A stretch of 64,000 bases of DNA from Branchiostoma lanceolatum (Eukaryota > Chordata > Leptocardii > Amphioxiformes > Branchiostomatidae): NCBI RefSeq assembly GCF_035083965.1, contig NC_089732.1, positions 7,751,383 to 7,815,382 on the forward strand, read 5' to 3'. Positions within the stretch are counted from its first letter, which is position 1, and the number at the start of each line of letters is the position of its first letter. The position numbers and the translations under genes were made by a program. This document shows, in pieces, positions 36,113 through 47,728 of the stretch. The notes under the pieces were generated by a model that was given only the letters and a program-made list of their open reading frames with translations, made no database searches and was not told where the DNA came from.

Positions 36113-37220
36113 AAAAGTTTAAGCCGGCCTTTGGTTGGCGCCTCGAGCGTACAGGTGAAAGGTCAGGCATGCCATATTTGGTAAGGCACAACCCACCATT
36201 ACGTCACGTTCACCAGGACGGCACCGTGAGGGATTGGAAGAGGAACAAGAACCTGATTTGCTCGGATTGAACAACAAAGCCTTCTTTGTTTCAAGAGGAA
36301 AGTAAAAACGAAACCAGGTGATTCCCCCGTGGTTTGAAGTGGTGTCGTCACCGTTGCCTAAGTAGTGAATCAGGAAACCTCGCAGGCAGGGTATCACTTT
36401 CCTCTAGCACACCTGCGGCCAATATTTATATCTCAAAGTCCGTGTTTACTTTGACTTGTGTCGAGGCTTAACATAAACCTTTACCCTCACCTATCACTTA
36501 AACTGTTTATTCGCGTTGTTAAGGATATATGCAAAAGGGTTCCGTTTGCATGACGTCTACAGAGGTGCATACAATCGGCCAGTATTACATATGTCATGTC
36601 GGTTGTCTGACTTACGCAAGTGCGTCACATCAAGCCAGTGTAAGAAGGGAACTGACTTACAGCGTTATTTAATTGGGTTGCCTTATGGAATGAACTGAGA
36701 CTCAAACCCATGACCTGAAGCTAATCAGACTTTCGTTTAATGTCGGAACGACAAAAGTTTCAAATTTAGAGGGAAAGTAAGTATGCGCACTGTGCAATGT
36801 TAGATGCATTTCGTTGGACGTGTATTTCGTATGTGTTCTATCGCTGAAACGTACAGAGGGATTCACGTACACATTTAATTTATTGCATATTGTAGCATAA
36901 TTGCATGTCTTCAAATATTTAGGGCATTTAGATCGATATGCTGAAGAATCCTCTTTGGTCATTGCCAAATGCGTTTATTTAGTAAACTCTTCTTGTTCGA
37001 CCACTTGTTCACGACAGAGGGAATGTTTTAACGGTAATGTACAAAATATTGTGACTTTTAAGCAAAAAATCGTTTACCAAGATTCTCACCAAAGAAATCG
37101 GTCCAAGAAAATGGCCATGCCGAAATCTTTACAATAATCTGTAAAAATTTATACAGAAAATTTTGGGAACTTTCTCTGTTGGCACCCTGTTGTTAAGACA
37201 CACGCACGAAAGTTTACACC

Positions 37221-37511
37221 TTAAAGGAAACCCAAGCAATTTTAGGGCCCGAAAATTGGATTTTGAAAGTAAATTTATTTAGTCATTCTTATACAAAATT
37301 AGTTCAAACAACACTATCATAATGTATAGCGACGTCCATGATGCAAAAATATGACGTCGGTGTGATGTGGTAAGTCACTGAAAATCGTCGCGGTTTTAAG
37401 TTATTGCGCAAATGTGATAAGCAATGTTAGTAAATGTCACTGATATAAAGATTTCAGCATTTGTTTATTTTCCATTTTTGAGCCCTAATATTGCTTTGGT
37501 TGCCTTTAAGG
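37221..37511. repeat. Inverted-repeat element family D, copy 1 (about 290 bp)
   Basis: Terminal repeats of about 30 bases: TTAAAGGAAACCCAAGCAAT ... ATTGCTTTGGTTGCCTTTAA. Internal words include GATTTTGAAAGT and TTCAGCATTTGTTTATTTTC. A second copy in reverse orientation is at 41869-42229. No coding capacity. Confidence 0.85.
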
Positions 37512-38045
37512 GAGCCACGTGTCTTTAATCGGAATTACACTAAGTAATAATAAAGACGCAGAAAAAGACAGAGACACGTTTGCCTTTTAGATCAAAATCT
37601 GTCATTTCCTAACAAGGACCACATATCTACATGTTAGCATTTCTAAAGTTGGTCAGTATTTTTAGTGCCCTTAATCCGTTAGAAAATACGCGTATTTGCA
37701 CGAGTGGGCGTGCACTATATTTGTAAATGTCACATTTGAATAAAGCAAACTAAACTGCCTGGGGAAGATAAGCAATGCACGAATTATTGACATGGAAGTC
37801 TATAGAAGATAGTCAAGTTGAAAATTAAATCGGCGCGTTATAGTTAATTAGACTGGAATGAGAAAACATAAGAAAGACGGAGTGGAGAGAAATTGGAAAG
37901 AAAGGACGAAGGAAATAAACGACAGAGAGAGGGAGAGAGGGGGGGACATCTTAATGGGGTCTGTTGTGGATAAAATGTGTATACATAGAAGAAATGACAC
38001 CGACACAGAAGACAAGTACCTTAGAAGGGAATATCAGGCTATCCA

Positions 38046-38266
38046 GGCGTTAAGGTATATCTGTTTTTATATTCCTATACATGCGTAAGCAGCGTAACCG
38101 TAGAAGGGGAAGGCCAGAAGCTCATAACCTGTGAGCGCTAGCTCTTCTAGCAGCTCGGCCGCCACATGTGTACCGTGAACTGAGGCCGTGGAAGCCGTCC
38201 CAGGCCGGTAAGCCGCACTGGCTCCAACATTGCATTGCTTGATAAATAGTACATCCTACCAGAAAT
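38046..38266 (-). other. Orphan coding-like exon
   Basis: On the minus strand, a pyrimidine-rich acceptor (TTTCTATTTCTGGTAG) is followed by about 62 open codons to a TAA. The frame begins DVLFIKQCNVGASAAYRPG and ends ELLAFPFYGYAAYACIGI. GC-rich third positions contrast with the AT-rich flanks. I recognise no domain and found no partner exon to the right, so it may be a terminal exon of an unrecognised gene, a decayed exon, or chance. Confidence 0.3.
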
Positions 38267-40841
38267 AGAAACACAAATCGCATGCGGCTTCTTCATATTC
38301 CAGGAATTATCAATGCGTCATATGAAAGTATTTCTACAGAATCTGTTGGAAATATCAAAAGTTGCTGGTCGACACGTTACAGGCATTCACACTACGATAA
38401 CGGGTTATTTCTGATAACGACACCTTACGGATGTTGAAAACAGATCAGAGAAAAGGTTGAGTAGCTATGGCATTCGAAAACATACATCTGAATATTGGTG
38501 CAGTTCCGTTACATGATGGGTAGGGGGCATTGGGTTTACATTTCTTGTCCTCGGTGTCCTTTTTTTGTTGTTGTCAACTTTGCAGGCGTATTCATGGGTT
38601 CAGACGGATGTGTGGGGTTGTACGGGTGTATGGCATTAATTCGAAACTAACGCAAAATATTTTCTTACGCAGTGCTTTCTTGCAATTCACAGGAGAGCCG
38701 CTACGATTTTGCTTTTTCGTTGCAAAACACGAAACGCAGGGCTTTTGTGATATCACTAATTCCTTGCTATTTCATACATGTACAATTGAATACGTTATAC
38801 ACATAGTCCACAAAGGCGTGTGCGGGTCCGTTAGATCTTCTGTTATAGTGCTATCCAGCTGACATATCCAGAAACACACCCGCAGAGCTAGATCCTAAGC
38901 TGCAGTACCTCTATGGCCGCTGCGAGGAGATTCAACAAAACAAAAGTTTTAGTCTTTTGGAAGAGCTAGAAATCGGACAAGGTTCACAAAGGATTTGAAT
39001 GCTGAACGATTGTTGTGTCTTGCCCACCTCATATGCTTTGACATATGACAGAGGTACCAAGAGTTATTGTTTTGGGATCTCTGCCATCTACAATACACTC
39101 TGATGAACCATGTGAATTGTTGTGCTGCAGACTACATCGTCTTGATACGACCCACTACACACTGCGCCCTGCAGTCATCTTCACATGTCACTTTTCTTGC
39201 GCTCAGAATGTTGTAAGACAACTACGGTCAAGTAGGTCATCACTTCTCACGCCATACATCATATCACAGACAGCTATGATCATAGCACTGTCATAACTTG
39301 AATAAGGCCATATTGATTTGAATATATGGATAACATCCTCTAGGAACCCCAAAATTGATGCGAGCATGCGAATAAAAACAATGGCTTCATTATGAAATCT
39401 ATGTTGTCAGGAAGGTTGAACAAGAGAATGGTAAACCTTTTTTTTGGTTTTGGAAATGATTTTGGCATTCTACGACATTAGTATCGTTTTCCAATATTTC
39501 TTTTGCAATTTACGACATATTTTTGCAGCTACTTTGTATACTTCGATCCATGATTAACAGTATGGCGGAAAAAAATTTCTATTTTTGGAATCGGACGAAA
39601 ATTGATGCGCGCGTGGATGTCATCCATATAATCAAATCAACATGGCCTTATGTTTTGTAAAATTGCATAGCCTGGGTGCTATCCGATTACTACCGGGGCT
39701 TCTACGCTCGTTGCATACATGGCATGCATAAACGATAAAAGTGGTAAAACATTTAAATCATAGGTTTGATTGAAGGGAGGGCATAATGGGTTGCCTGTAG
39801 GCCTTTTGTATATATATAGATGTGCAGACAAATTTTCTACCCTGGTAACCATGTACACATCAGCAACTTTGGACAGCAATTAACATACCCGAGTTTTCAT
39901 TGGTTTAAATGGTCCAACACGTGTCCGCTACTAGTTGTTCGTCAACTTTAGAACATATCTAGCCCTGACCCTTAGATCGACAGAACAAGCTCTGGCATCG
40001 ATGCATTCACACTGACCCAGGAGTCTCCTGTACACGTACACAAAACGAGATAGCAGATTTTCGGTAAGTATATATATCATCTATATAGTGGTACAGTCAA
40101 ACCTGTCGGCAGTAAACACTTAAGGGACTGAGAAAAAATAGTTGGTGAGGACAGGTGGGTGCTCGAGACAAGGCAACTTTTAACGCACGGAGGGCATTTT
40201 CTTTTAGGTCTTAGTTGTTATTTGAAGAATGGAAGTTTTAAAGGGTCAACAACGGCTGGAAAAAGTTGCATCATCAGTGTTTGAACGTCATTTATCTATA
40301 GTTAACGTTGAAGCTTTGAATGAGCGAAGGTTTAAAGGGACAACTACTGTTGAAAAAAATGCTGCATCATCAGTGTTTGAACTAGGTCACATGCTCTAAA
40401 GCGTGATTACAAGAAGAAAGTTGCAACGACGATATAATAGTCTTTCTTTTAGTTCAAACTCAGTTTCTTGTATGACCATCTACAACATATAACTTTCAGA
40501 GTAAGTTACAGAACTGAGTATTCTCAAAAGTTTCTCAAGTTTTCCCAGCTTAAGACGCTGAGTTATCTTTAAAACAGACTGGAACGCGCCCCCGGCAGTA
40601 TCCACTCTGTGCAGACAAGTGACCTGTATATATATACATACTGTACTGGCATTCCAAAAGCCGGTGATCGACTTTACAGAAAAGATCATGTTGGGCGTGT
40701 GGAAAAAAAATCATCAAGAGTTCGTTCCCTTTTTATTGGCTTGAATTTGTACCTCCTTCGTTGCACTTGTCCATGCTGTAGCTAAAAAAGATCGATCCTT
40801 AATAGGTCGAGTAGTGTGGTACCCAATACTTCTTCATATTC

Positions 40842-40955
40842 AATACAAAAGTTACTCAAGCAACTGGATACATTTTGTAAACTGTCAGATGATGCTGTCT
40901 GAAACGCCAGACCCTTCAAAAACTTATCCAGTTGCTTGAGTAACTTTTGTATTCA
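40842..40955. repeat. Fold-back element with perfect 29-bp arms
   Basis: Arms AATACAAAAGTTACTCAAGC... and ...GCTTGAGTAACTTTTGTATT enclose CAGATGATGCTGTCTGAAAC. A related copy is at 44500-44640, where GGATGCTGTTTGAAACGTC and CCCGGATGTCTAACCTTCAT recur. Confidence 0.85.
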
Positions 40956-41136
40956 GTATATCATTACCTGGATGTCTAACCTTCATATACGTACTTCTTC
41001 ACATTATATCATCACATTATATGGAAATGCATATATACATATGCATACATGCAATGCATTTTACGACATGAACTAAAACGACGTGTTCCTCTTGTCTACA
41101 GAACACAGCCGTTGATTGGCTACTATCAGCGGGACC

Positions 41137-42380
41137 ATGAGACCACTCCTGTTGCTGATGACGTCAGCTGTCCTCCTCACTCTGTCGTCTGCAGAGGTCA
41201 CCGTTCCCTTTGAAGGTACATTGTACATGAACATTTTCACACATACGTCATTAAAAAGTAAAAGTAAGTTTTTCCAGGTGTGTTTCACGTGTACCCCGTC
41301 CCCAATGAGCAGAAGGTAGCCTTAGGCAGTTCTTGTGAACAAAGACTGACTCGACTTGTCTGTCACGAAACCATGTTAATGTTGCTGAATTGTCCACACC
41401 AGTGGAGAGAACAAACCTGTTCGTCATATTTGATAGAACGCTTAGTATATTATATAGAGGGGCTAATCATTAATCTCCAAGCAGATATATCGCGGTGGTA
41501 ATGACAGTATCCAAAGGTCAATAAATAATATTGCTTTTGCCCTTTGGATACTGTCATTGCCAGCGATAGATCTGCTTGGAGATCTATTCATCATGACAGT
41601 TAACGCGCATATAGATCGCCATGTGCTAATGAATGAATGACGACCTTTATTGTTAATGTATGTGCATTCCCTTTCTTATAATCTAGCCGTGAAAGGACAC
41701 TTTGAGGCGTCCAGGCTCGCTCTGAAGACATTAGTGATGAAGGAGTCCATTTTCTCCCACAGAGAGGGCCTGCAGCGCCAGACTGTCAAGAGAAAAGCCA
41801 GGGTGTGTTGTAGTTACATTTTTCTATTGTAATCTTTATTTTTCTGGCTTTGTCGAAATAAAATGTTAGAGGCAACCAAAGCAATATTAGGGACCAAAAA
41901 ATGGAAATAAAAAAAATGCTGAAATCTTTATTGTAGTGACAATTACTAACACTGTCTAGCACATTTGCGTAATAACTTCATACTTTGAGCATTTTAAATC
42001 CGCGCGTGCAAAAACATGCCATACAATGATACACTAAGCTTAGTTTCGCGAGCCTTCAATGAGTTCTAACATTACAACGAAGTCATATTTTTTAATCGTG
42101 GACGTCACTATACATTGTACATACACTATACATACTATACACACAACATATCATGTTTAGAAATGACTAAATAAATTGACTTTCAAAATCCAGTTTTCGG
42201 GGCCTTATATTGTTTGGGTGACCTTTAATTGGCATGAACCTCTATCTAGTTACATACATGAAATTCAGCCATGATTTAGCTTCTTTGTTTTCTATGGTCT
42301 CATAGGAATCCGAGGAAAGCCCAAGATGTGTTTTCCGCGGAGCTGTCGTGTTCTGTGACACTGTCCTGCACAATGCTTGA
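41137..42380 (+). CDS. Secreted prohormone with MCH-like C-terminal loop peptide
   Basis: Three coding exons, 41137-41215, 41687-41802 and 42306-42380, give 89 aa. A clean signal peptide (MRPLLLLMTSAVLLTLSSA) is followed by a spacer, a basic cleavage region VKRKAR (60-65) and a 24-residue C-terminal peptide beginning ESEESPRCVFRGAVVFC. Its only two cysteines (C73, C82) bracket eight residues, the same C-x8-C spacing as melanin-concentrating hormone, which also has Arg just before the first Cys and sits at the end of its precursor. The last intron falls directly before the mature peptide. Expected to be a neuropeptide or hormone acting on a G-protein-coupled receptor. Sequence identity to vertebrate MCH is low, so the family call is tentative; the secreted-prohormone call is stronger. 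Confidence 0.7.
41471..41586. repeat. Fold-back element in intron 1 of the MCH-like gene
   Basis: Arms of about 47 bases share AATCTCCAAGCAGAT and AATGACAGTATCCAAAGG with their reverse complements, spacer about 22 bases; a few mismatches. Confidence 0.85.
41869..42229. repeat. Inverted-repeat element family D, copy 2
   Basis: Ends AGGCAACCAAAGCAATATTA ... TATTGTTTGGGTGACCTTTAA; reverse orientation to the copy at 37221-37511. It occupies most of intron 2 of the MCH-like gene, ending 76 bases before the hormone exon. Confidence 0.8.
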
Positions 42381-42529
42381 CGTCGGATCACCAGAGCACA
42401 GGCGGATAGCCCACCTAAAAAGACTAGTAGTATCGTGTAAGCCGAAGGAAGCTACAATCCGGGTGGTGCGCTGATCAGGTTGCTTATCGCATTTTGGCAG
42501 AATGTATACTTAATCTTTCTAAGAGTACT

Positions 42530-42645
42530 GGAGATTCTTTTTACACCTGAAGCTCTGATGAAGGTGTCTGACAGACATCGAAACGTTAGCAGGTGAGAAT
42601 TACCGGTCGTGTAATAAGAATCTCCAGTACTCTATGTTCTATCAA
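42530..42645. repeat. Fold-back element fragment
   Basis: GGAGATTCTTTTTACAC ... GTAATAAGAATCTCC with CATCGAAACGTTAGCAGGTGA inside: the same family as 19842-20010. Just 3' of the MCH-like gene. Confidence 0.7.
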
Positions 42646-43534
42646 CCTGATGAAATTATTTTCGGGGTTAATCTTTCTAAGTTTTTATATCTCTAATCTA
42701 AACTGAATTTTGATTTTTATGCCCCCAACTGCCATTACAATCTGAAACAATCATATTGTGATAATGACTTGCGAAAGCAAGAGGAACAAGGTGTAGCAAC
42801 AAAAAAAACGAATTCCCTAGGGAATGCGTTCGTGGATTTCATAGAATATTTTCATATCAATCGTGGTACTATACTAAAGGCTCCGCCCCTAAGGCATCGC
42901 CAAAAACAAGTTTTGCATATCGATCACTGGCATCAGGGCTTCTGTTGCTTCATCTTCGTTGAATGTGTATGAAATATGGAGATATTTGATAACTAAAGAG
43001 AACTGCTTCATGTAGACATCACTGACAACAAGGCCATGTCTTGAGAGGTACTTTTATTGTCTGGTGAGGCTTGACACATATAAGCCGTCTTGTGTGCATA
43101 TATATAATATAATATAGCATTGTATGATCAAGAGAATGCCAAAATTCACCTTCTTTTCATAGTTCGTGCCGAAGTTTAGTCATAGTCACGTGGAGGTTGA
43201 ACGTCTCATGCATTTGTGTCTTTATTATTGAAGGGTTTATTTACACCAGGATACTCTAGAGGACAGTCTGTAAAACTTAACTCTCGCCTCCTAGCAGACT
43301 GTTATGGTACAGCATGTGCCTGTTGTTACATTTACAACATACGCGTACAAAGACTCTTGCTGTAGTTCGTGTTGTAAGTTTCAGGGATGTTTATCGGAGG
43401 AAAGTATCAGCTATGGTGATTTATGTGGGACAAGACTTAACTGGGAAATTTGTCCTTCATGAGAATGTCGGACAATGACACTTTGGTACGCATGCGTAGA
43501 ACGTCTACAGACAGTGGGTTACGTGGCCGGTCCT
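42646..43534. other. Tail-to-tail spacer between the two secreted-peptide genes
   Basis: Nothing recognisable beyond ordinary AT-rich sequence; it should contain both genes' 3' ends. Confidence 0.4.
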
Positions 43535-43882
43535 TCACTGGGTCGTCACGCATTTGGCAAGTAGGGAGTTTTCGGTGACGTCACACTCCCAGTCATCCGG
43601 CACGCACCAACCAGAGACGTCAATGCCGCGCTGCATAGGCCTGGGGAACACAGAGTATGGTCATTCAATCTAATCATTACAGCTTCTTGTCAGGTCTTCG
43701 TTACAGCCTGCTTCGCTTTGAGACACAAGGTAAAATCTTATTGAGACACATGTGTGTGTACGTGTATGTGTGGGTGTGCTTGCGGCCGTGTGTTTGTATG
43801 TATGTATGTGTGTGTGTCTGTGTGTTTGCGTACATGTCTGTTGTGTGTGTGTGTATACGTGTGTTTGTGTGTGGGTGCATGC

Positions 43883-43916
<34 letters not shown>

Positions 43917-46900
43917 ATGTCACACTCTGTGACAAAAAATTGTCACCTACATCATTGTACACGAAGGTTTTCAAAAACGTACTTGGCTATACCGTAAAAA
44001 AACACCGAGGAAACTTTGTATTTGTTCAGAATATTTCTCGTAATCCACCTCCACCCCCCTTTTTGCTTGTGGACCAGCTGTACTTACGTCCATGTGCGGA
44101 GACACTTCTTGCTGCAGCAGGAACACTGGCAGAACTCGCACTTCTCCCAGCTGCTCACGCACATGTCTCCCTGTAGGGTCACACAGGCAGACATTCAATA
44201 GGCCATTCACAGTCACGTGATATCACGTGTCACTCACGTGACTTTGGTGTGATATAGCGTCCGCCATGTTAGGGGGTTAGAGGATAAAGACACGGTCAAA
44301 TGCTTTGCACTATGAACTACCTAATAGTATGTAGCTAACATGAGCTATAGCTAGTGTGCTTCTGTACTCAAATAACAGAAACTAATTGAGCACACGACCT
44401 TGTCTTGGCTACATCTTTTACTAAACCATCCCCAAATTGTCAATCAATTTATAACATATCGATTCAGAATTTTGGTTTAAAACCTGGTTACTACAGTCTT
44501 CCCTTCAGTCACTGACGAAAGACAGCGGATGCTGTTTGAAACGTCTGACCGTTTCAAAATTTATCAGGTGCCTGAGTGACCTTGAGTAACTGTCATTTTT
44601 CGTATCTAATTACCCGGATGTCTAACCTTCATCAACGTGCTAATAGACAATGTATGAGTCATTCCTCAGCGGATAACTGTAAATCTGTTCCGGATGACTC
44701 ATCGCAATCTACATCTCATTAACGGTTCACTGAGTTGTGACGTCACTTTGGCAAAGACACTGTACTGTTCGTGCAGTTAAACCATTCCACTCTAAAAGGG
44801 CGCTATTGCACATATACAACATGAACTTAAGTGCGCCGCGCTAGACCAGTTTAACAGTCTGAAGGGAACAGGGAGAGAATTCTGAGCGTGTCCTTCAGTT
44901 CAGAGCCAGTAATAGTGTCATAACCGATGTATGCAAGAGATCCCCTTGGTTGAAGCCCCCAAATTGCTGTACTGCAAATGAGGGTCCTTTGAGCTCGTGA
45001 TGACAGCAGTTATATTTAATTTGTCCATAAAATGAACAACTGCAACAAATGACTTGGGAGTGTTTGGGAGTGAATGGTGTCTGAGCTGGTACTAGTATAG
45101 CTATGTGCTCTTTTTTTCTGATTCCTCTTCTACGGTTTAATCAATGATATAATCTCTTGTCATCAGATCGTCTTGCACAGCTTACTAGTTGCGATGCAGT
45201 ATGGGCTTTTGTAGACAGGCTTCTCTTAAGTGTACCATCAGTACTTAACAACAAACTTCTTAGTACGATCGATGTAGTGTGGGCTGGGAAAAGGTTTACC
45301 TTAAGTATACACCATTAGTACTTAAGAAGAAACTTCTTACTGCGATGTAGTGTGGGTTGGGGAGAAAGGTTTACCATAAGTATACTATCAGAACTTAAGA
45401 AGGAACTTCTCACGAAGCTGAATGTCGATGATAAGCCATTCACAACTGGTGTATGCAATTTTCGGATGATTTGGATGGGAAGGTTTGTCGTTTTCATTAA
45501 AAACACCCACGGCCAGTGCGTATCGGTTTTATAGATAGCTGTATGAGATGTGTCAAGCTATGTTGGTGTCGAAAGTCATAACTGAAGCTTATCACACACT
45601 GCTCTCTTCGGTGGAATTGCTTCAGGTGCTTTGTGGAATCCATCGCATTGAGTACAATCGAGGCCTGCGACTTGTAGATAGAGGACAATCCATCCGTCAT
45701 TGTACATGTGTCCTCACACAGGGCAGATCACATGTATGGAAATGTGTGATAAGGCTAACTACACCCCCGGTGCTTAACACATGTCGGCGCATTTGTATTG
45801 ATGTTATAAACGGTGTTGAAAACAGTTGTAAGTAATGTTTGTGGGCGTTAGCGATAACCGGAATGATGTACAGTGCTTTGTAACTTGTGAATATCAAGCA
45901 CAGTTTGATCTCAAAGTGGAAATTAGCCTATTAAAATGGGTGAACTCACGGTAGTTTGTCGTCTACTAAGATTGATGTTAGTAAAACATATCAAACAGTG
46001 TTGAAAACATTTGTAAGTAATGTTTGTGGGCGTCGGCGATAGCAGGAGTGACGCATAATATTTGTAACTGTGAACATTAAGCACAATTTGATTTGAGAGT
46101 GGAAATGAGCCTATTGAAATGGATGAACTCACGGCAGTTTGTCGTTTCCTGAGATTGATGTTAGTAAAACATATCAAACAGTGTTGAAAACAGTTGTAAG
46201 AAATGTTGGTGGGCGTTGGCGATAACCGGACTGACGCATAACACTTTGTAACGTGTAAACATTAATCACAGATTGATTTGAGAGCGGAAATTAACCGGGT
46301 GAACTCACAGCAGTTTTTCTTTGCATAACGTTACGTGTAATCAATTTTGCCGTTTATACATGCCATGAACATTCTTTTCTCGTTTTTTTTACTCACGTCC
46401 TCTGTTCTATTCCAAAGATTTGAAGTTGCTTTCGCCGTAGGCAGAAGGTTATATTTTTGGGTGGGCGTTGTGGAGTGACTGTGGTTTGCACAATCATGTT
46501 TTGTGCCAGCTATTTCGGAAGTCAATTAGATCAGAGATCATAAAAACAGTAAAGAATGACTGCGCTGATCGGCTTTTGTTCAATTTACTAGTCTGTTCTG
46601 ATCCTTCCGCCAAATCCATGCAATGTACCCATCAAAAGCCCCATTACTTCTGCACAGGAATCCTGGCATTTAAACATGACATGATATAAACGAAGATCAT
46701 GACGATAAGATTGATTTACTCGAGCTCATGAAAGCTTCGACTAGCTGATAAACGTGGTACAAATCAAGGGATTGGATCCGCAAGTCTCCACACAAAAAGC
46801 AGAGGCTCATGAAGTGTAAAGCTAGTATCTCACTAGACTGCACCAACTAACTAGGAAATTAGTGCTAGGAAATTGCGCTAGCTTTGCGAATTCGCGTCGA

Positions 46901-47728
46901 TACAAATGCAAATTCATCGAAAAGAGATTCCGCTGCTAATACATGTGCGCTATCGTGCGAATTGTGCATTTTTGTGCCATTTTGCAAATACCTGGCGCAA
47001 TTTGGCGCAGTCCAGTGAGATACCTGCTTCACAAAAAAGCACTCTAAAGCCACCTTACCCCTCTCCTGTTCCTGAACCAGTAGTACTGGGGGGACGACAT
47101 CCGGGAAATCATGGACGCTGTACAACACAGAAACATTTCATAGTGAAGTCAGAAATAAAAGCAGAGATTTTATTCAATATGTGTGTCTTATCAGAAAGAA
47201 GCTAATTTGGCTCAAACGGATGAAATCTCTATAGACTCTATTTGACATTGACATATGGAGGAAGGTGCAAGAGATACGTCATTTTACATTGATAAATATA
47301 CAATGGTTACAGATGAAACAGGTCTGACTAACGACTAGTTCTACCATCTCTGACCTGTACTTCCCGCTACTCCCACAATCCTGACCTTTGCGGTCATCTT
47401 CCTACTCACGTCCTGTCGCTCTTCTGACAGTGCATTCAAATAACTACGAACACACACCAACCCAAACGAACGAACGAACAAACACACACACACACACGTC
47501 AAAAACTCCGTACACGAAGTCAACAAACCTTGTTTTGTCACTTACTTGCATGAAGACACGAAGGATAAGATAGGAAATTGATTATGTGATATTTCCACGA
47601 ACATAAAGTGCATGCTATAGATATGAAAATATCGTACCGTCTTGTCCCCAGCGCCAACGCTTTTGTTCTTCGTCCATCGCCATGGCGACGAGAACCACGC
47701 CCAGAAACACAAGGACAACCAGCTTCAT
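43535..47728 (-). CDS. Ten-cysteine secreted peptide of unknown family
   Basis: Five coding exons: 47638-47728, 47410-47423 (14 nt), 47059-47085 (27 nt), 44088-44170 and 43535-43640; 106 aa. A signal peptide (MKLVVLVFLGVVLVAMA) leads into a basic/aromatic stretch (KRWRWGQD ... YYWFRNRRG), then a cysteine cluster: C48, C55, C58, C60, C62, C63, C67, and C84, C91, C102 after a linker. The core reads CVSSWEKCEFCQCSCCSKKC. All junctions are GT-AG and phases match only if the 14-nt microexon is included; skipping it brings an early stop. An upstream leader exon probably ends at the strong donor at 50201, joining the acceptor at 47743. I recognise no family; a disulfide-rich hormone, defence peptide or binding protein are all possible. 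Extracellular location is likely. Confidence 0.65.
43745..43918. repeat. TG/TGTG microsatellite
   Basis: Long imperfect GT run with interspersed TATG and TGCG, in intron 4 of the ten-cysteine gene. Open frames through it in all readings are artefacts. Confidence 0.95.
44214..44240. promoter_or_regulatory. Three helically phased CACGTG E-boxes
   Basis: CACGTG occurs at 44214, 44224 and 44235, so starts are 10 and 11 bases apart; the first two form the palindrome CACGTGATATCACGTG. A YY1-type word CCGCCATGTT follows at about 44261. In intron 3 of the ten-cysteine gene. Confidence 0.5.
44500..44640. repeat. Fold-back element related to 40842-40955
   Basis: Contains GATGCTGTTTGAAACGTCTG, TTATCAGGTGCCTGAGTGAC and CCCGGATGTCTAACCTTCAT, matching the other copy's centre and right flank. 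Confidence 0.65.
45190..45415. repeat. Tandem repeat, about 80 bp x 3
   Basis: Units carry GATGTAGTGTGGG, GGTTTACC, TTAAGTATAC and ACTTAAGAAG.AACTTCT. In intron 3 of the ten-cysteine gene. Confidence 0.75.
45813..46316. repeat. Tandem repeat, about 184 bp x 2.7
   Basis: GTGTTGAAAACAGTTGTAAG recurs at 45813, 45998 and 46181, with GTGGGCGT.GGCGATA and GTGAACTCACGG following in each unit. Same intron as the preceding repeat. Confidence 0.88.

Larger units (their letters stand above)
35427..41136. other. SOCS upstream region and gene-poor interval to the MCH-like gene
   Basis: Apart from the STAT sites, the family D element, the orphan exon and a fold-back at 40842-40955, I see no gene. A short coding-like plus-strand stretch at about 38880-38997 (AELDPKLQYLYGRCEEIQQN) has no assignable partner. 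Confidence 0.45.

Noticed and set aside
43657-44176. Several long ORFs on both strands rich in Cys/Val or Thr/His
   Set aside because: Translations of the TG microsatellite, open in most frames.
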